Source: Desmonostoc geniculatum HA4340-LM1 (GTDB lineage Bacteria > Cyanobacteriota > Cyanobacteriia > Cyanobacteriales > Nostocaceae). From it: a DNA stretch of 64,000 nt. The notes under the pieces were generated by a model. It was not told where the DNA came from and made no database searches. It saw nothing but the letters and a program-made list of their open reading frames with translations. Within the stretch, counting starts at the first letter, position 1; every line of letters starts with the position of its first letter. The DNA lies in NCBI GenBank assembly GCA_019359545.1, contig JAHHHB010000010.1:1-64000 (forward strand), given 5' to 3'. Made by a program: the position numbers and the translations under genes. Of this stretch, positions 62,647 to 64,000 are shown in pieces.

Positions 62647-63162
62647 TCTTCAAAATTAATGTGTTGTATTTAATATTTCTCTACCACTTACATCAGCTCA
62701 ACTAATGAAAATTATGTTGAGTTTTGTTTTATACAAAAAAGTTTGTGGTTTGAGATTTTATTCCCACGATTTACGTAGAACACTCCCAATTCTAACATCA
62801 AGTTTCCTTCAGAAGCACTGTATTTATATATACATAATATTAGTTATTAGTAATTAGTTCTTTGTCCTTTGTTTATTCAGTAATGACCAATAACTAATGA
62901 CAAAGGACAAATGACCAATCATTTAGTAATCTACATATATTTGAGATATTTGAATCTCAGAAACAATATTTTTTATCTAGGCTGCCAGCCAGATAATTCA
63001 ATATTATTATTGACATAATAAGGTTGAATGCGGTAGACTAGAACACTGTTTAAAGCGTATAGATTAGTCACTAGGCTACAAGTATATCAATAACATTAGT
63101 AGCTGATATTGCCTACGTTATGCCTAGTTGCGATTTTTTTGTTGTTTATTAATGAGGTGAAC
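62647..63162. other. gene-free gap with TTAGTTATTAGTAATTAG repeat
   Basis: An inverted pair of heptamer-like repeats at about 62840-62920 (TTAGTTATTAGTAATTAG and AATGACCAATAACTAATGAC) with TTTGTCCTTTGT and ACAAAGGACAAA arms. The last 100 bases contain the promoter region of the small basic protein gene. No other gene was found. Confidence 0.5.
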
Positions 63163-63327
63163 ATGGCTAAGCGCCGTAACCCGAAAAAAGAAAAGGCGCT
63201 ACGGAACCAGGCATATGCCCGGAAGTTTCGTAAACGGACTACCACAGGAAGAATGCAAAGAAGGTTCCAACAAAGACCACCGAAGAGTGAGGAAGATGAG
63301 GGCGCAGCAGCAATTGATGCTGAGTAA
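63163..63327 (+). CDS. small highly basic conserved protein, 54 aa
   Basis: Starts MAKRRNPKKEKALRNQAYAR and continues KFRKRTTTGRMQRRFQQRPP, ending in an acidic EEDEGAAAIDAE. It is very rich in Lys and Arg, as in nucleic-acid- or ribosome-binding proteins. The open frame extends to 63109, but GAGGTG lies five bases before the ATG at 63163 and the upstream part is hydrophobic and unlike this protein. Similar small basic proteins are widespread in cyanobacteria. A ribosome association is a guess. Confidence 0.82.
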   Translation: MAKRRNPKKEKALRNQAYARKFRKRTTTGRMQRRFQQRPPKSEEDEGAAAIDAE

Positions 63328-63413
63328 GTTGCCTGTTAATATACTTACTTTTTAAGTCTTTTAGAATTTGGGGGCGTACACTTGTACGCCCTCAATTATT
63401 TTGGGGCATTGGG

Positions 63414-63515
63414 CAATACGCTTGGGTTAAGGGTTATTGACGTAGAATATTGGTCTTGAAGACGCGATGAATCGCGTCTCTACATGAGGGTTTTGGGCTT
63501 AACTGAACTGTATTG
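63414..63515. mobile_element. MITE-like element with CAATAC ends, copy 3
   Basis: 102 bp from CAATACGCTTGGGTTAAGGG to GGCTTAACTGAACTGTATTG. The interior has AGACGCGATGAATCGCGTCT, equivalent to the AGACGGCGATTTATCGCGTCT of copy 1. Flanking decamers are GGGCATTGGG and GGGCATGGGG, nine of ten matching, although the flank lies in a GGGCAT repeat so the duplication is less certain. Confidence 0.78.
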
Positions 63516-63612
63516 GGGCATGGGGAGGTGTGGGAAGCTTTTTTCTAATCTCCCCACACTCCCCCATCTCCCTCATCTCCCCCATCTCGCCGCGTCCCCG
63601 CGTCCCCACTCC
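63516..63612. repeat. GGGGAGGTGTGGGAA / TCCCCACACTCCCC inverted repeat
   Basis: A G-rich stretch at about 63515-63535 faces CTCCCCACACTCCCCCATCTCC and CGCGTCCCCGCGTCCCCACTCC-type units (about 63550-63625). It ends at the argH stop. It belongs to the same family as the islands at 7.8 and 34.7 kb. Confidence 0.65.
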
Positions 63613-64000
63613 CTACTCCCTCTCTTCCCCAATTTCAGCGCGGGCGGCTATGAGTGCTTCATTTACCTGTGTAAAGCCGGTGCCGCCGTAACTGTTGCGG
63701 GCAGCCACGACTTGGCGCGGGGATATGGCTTGATAAATATCTGGGGCAAATGCTGGATGTAGTTGTTGCCACTCGTCCAGTGTCAAATCTTTCAGGAGTT
63801 TACCTGCGGCAATACTGGTTTTTACGACTTTACCCACAAGATTGTAAGCTTCTCTGAAAGGGACACCCCGTGCTGCTAGATAATCTGCGACATCGGTGGC
63901 ATTGGAAAAGTCTTCGGTTACGGCTTCGGCTAAGCGGTGGGTACGAAATTCCAAGCCTTCCCCTAGCAAAATTGTCATTGCTTCTAGAGAGGCTTTGACT
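63613..64000 (-). CDS. argH: argininosuccinate lyase, C-terminal part
   Basis: The last 129 codons are visible and the gene continues past the right edge of the window. The visible part reads [20 protein letters not shown], then [41 protein letters not shown] and [15 protein letters not shown]. This is the C-terminal helical domain of ArgH, including the DLADYL-like segment and FREAH-like loop (here [10 protein letters not shown]). The enzyme splits argininosuccinate to arginine and fumarate. The tail ends [10 protein letters not shown]. The start cannot be given. Confidence 0.95.
   Translation of the reverse strand, partial: VKASLEAMTILLGEGLEFRTHRLAEAVTEDFSNATDVADYLAARGVPFREAYNLVGKVVKTSIAAGKLLKDLTLDEWQQLHPAFAPDIYQAISPRQVVAARNSYGGTGFTQVNEALIAARAEIGEERE

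Noticed and set aside
63109-63162. longer form of the small basic protein
   Set aside because: The added N-terminus is hydrophobic and unrelated, while GAGGTG precedes the internal ATG at 63163.

Overview
The window is chromosomal DNA of a cyanobacterium, most likely a filamentous heterocyst-forming member of the Nostocales. The evidence is: many copies of the octamer GCGATCGC (HIP1); intergenic short tandem repeats of heptamer type (TGAATTC, GGAGTTA, ATGACTA series); an adjacent flavodiiron Flv3/Flv1 pair; a PEP-CTERM protein; DUF1400, DUF1815, DUF2887/DUF4351 and Tll0287-type proteins; and WD40-fused Ser/Thr kinases. No rRNA or tRNA gene and no intact transposase was recognised by eye.

Layout. 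0-7.7 kb: the minus-strand translation operon rimP-nusA-ylxR-infB followed by a membrane protein. 8-17 kb: a membrane protein with a voltage-sensor-like segment, a Thr-Pro-tailed peptidoglycan-binding protein, a ClpP/SppA-like serine protease, a kinase with a complete seven-blade WD40 domain, a c-type-heme Tll0287-HAMP protein and a second Ser/Thr kinase. 17-21 kb: an accessory patch with an Uma2 nuclease preceded by a 56-residue acidic protein, two DUF2283 proteins, HicBA, and two decayed copies of the WD40 kinase. 21-30 kb: a sugar ABC permease, a GIY-YIG protein, a DUF1003 pseudogene, a siderophore-type ABC ATPase, mtnP, gyrA and lnt. 30.5-33 kb: a lone cas1, a leader with a clear promoter and a six-repeat CRISPR array, followed by about 950 bp filled with inverted-repeat elements. 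33-39 kb: the carbon-metabolism group tal, pyk, gap (catabolic type), then dprA. 39-53.5 kb: a DUF1400-SGNH hydrolase, a tandemly duplicated Rpn/DUF2887 gene, a pentapeptide-repeat membrane protein, an MDR oxidoreductase, ftsH, a hotdog thioesterase, a TPR-CHAT protease, DUF1815 and a PIN toxin-antitoxin pair. 53.6-64 kb: flv1 and flv3, coaX, a secreted amidohydrolase, a PEP-CTERM protein, an alpha/beta hydrolase, a Nudix hydrolase, a small basic protein and the 3' end of argH, which runs off the window.

The strongest cross-cutting theme is repeat DNA. A family of small inverted-repeat elements with CAATAC...GTATTG ends occurs three times (about 23.5, 25.6 and 63.4 kb), each flanked by a 10-bp direct repeat. 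A second family occurs at 14.7 kb and, with another element nested inside it, at 32.6 kb. Palindromic repeats also lie inside coding sequences: in frame in lnt, flv1 and the CHAT gene, and at the 5' ends of coaX and the pentapeptide-repeat gene, where repeat DNA supplies the start and most of the signal peptide. The CRISPR locus is unusual because cas1 has no cas2 or effector gene in the window. All assignments come from reading the sequence; no database search was run.
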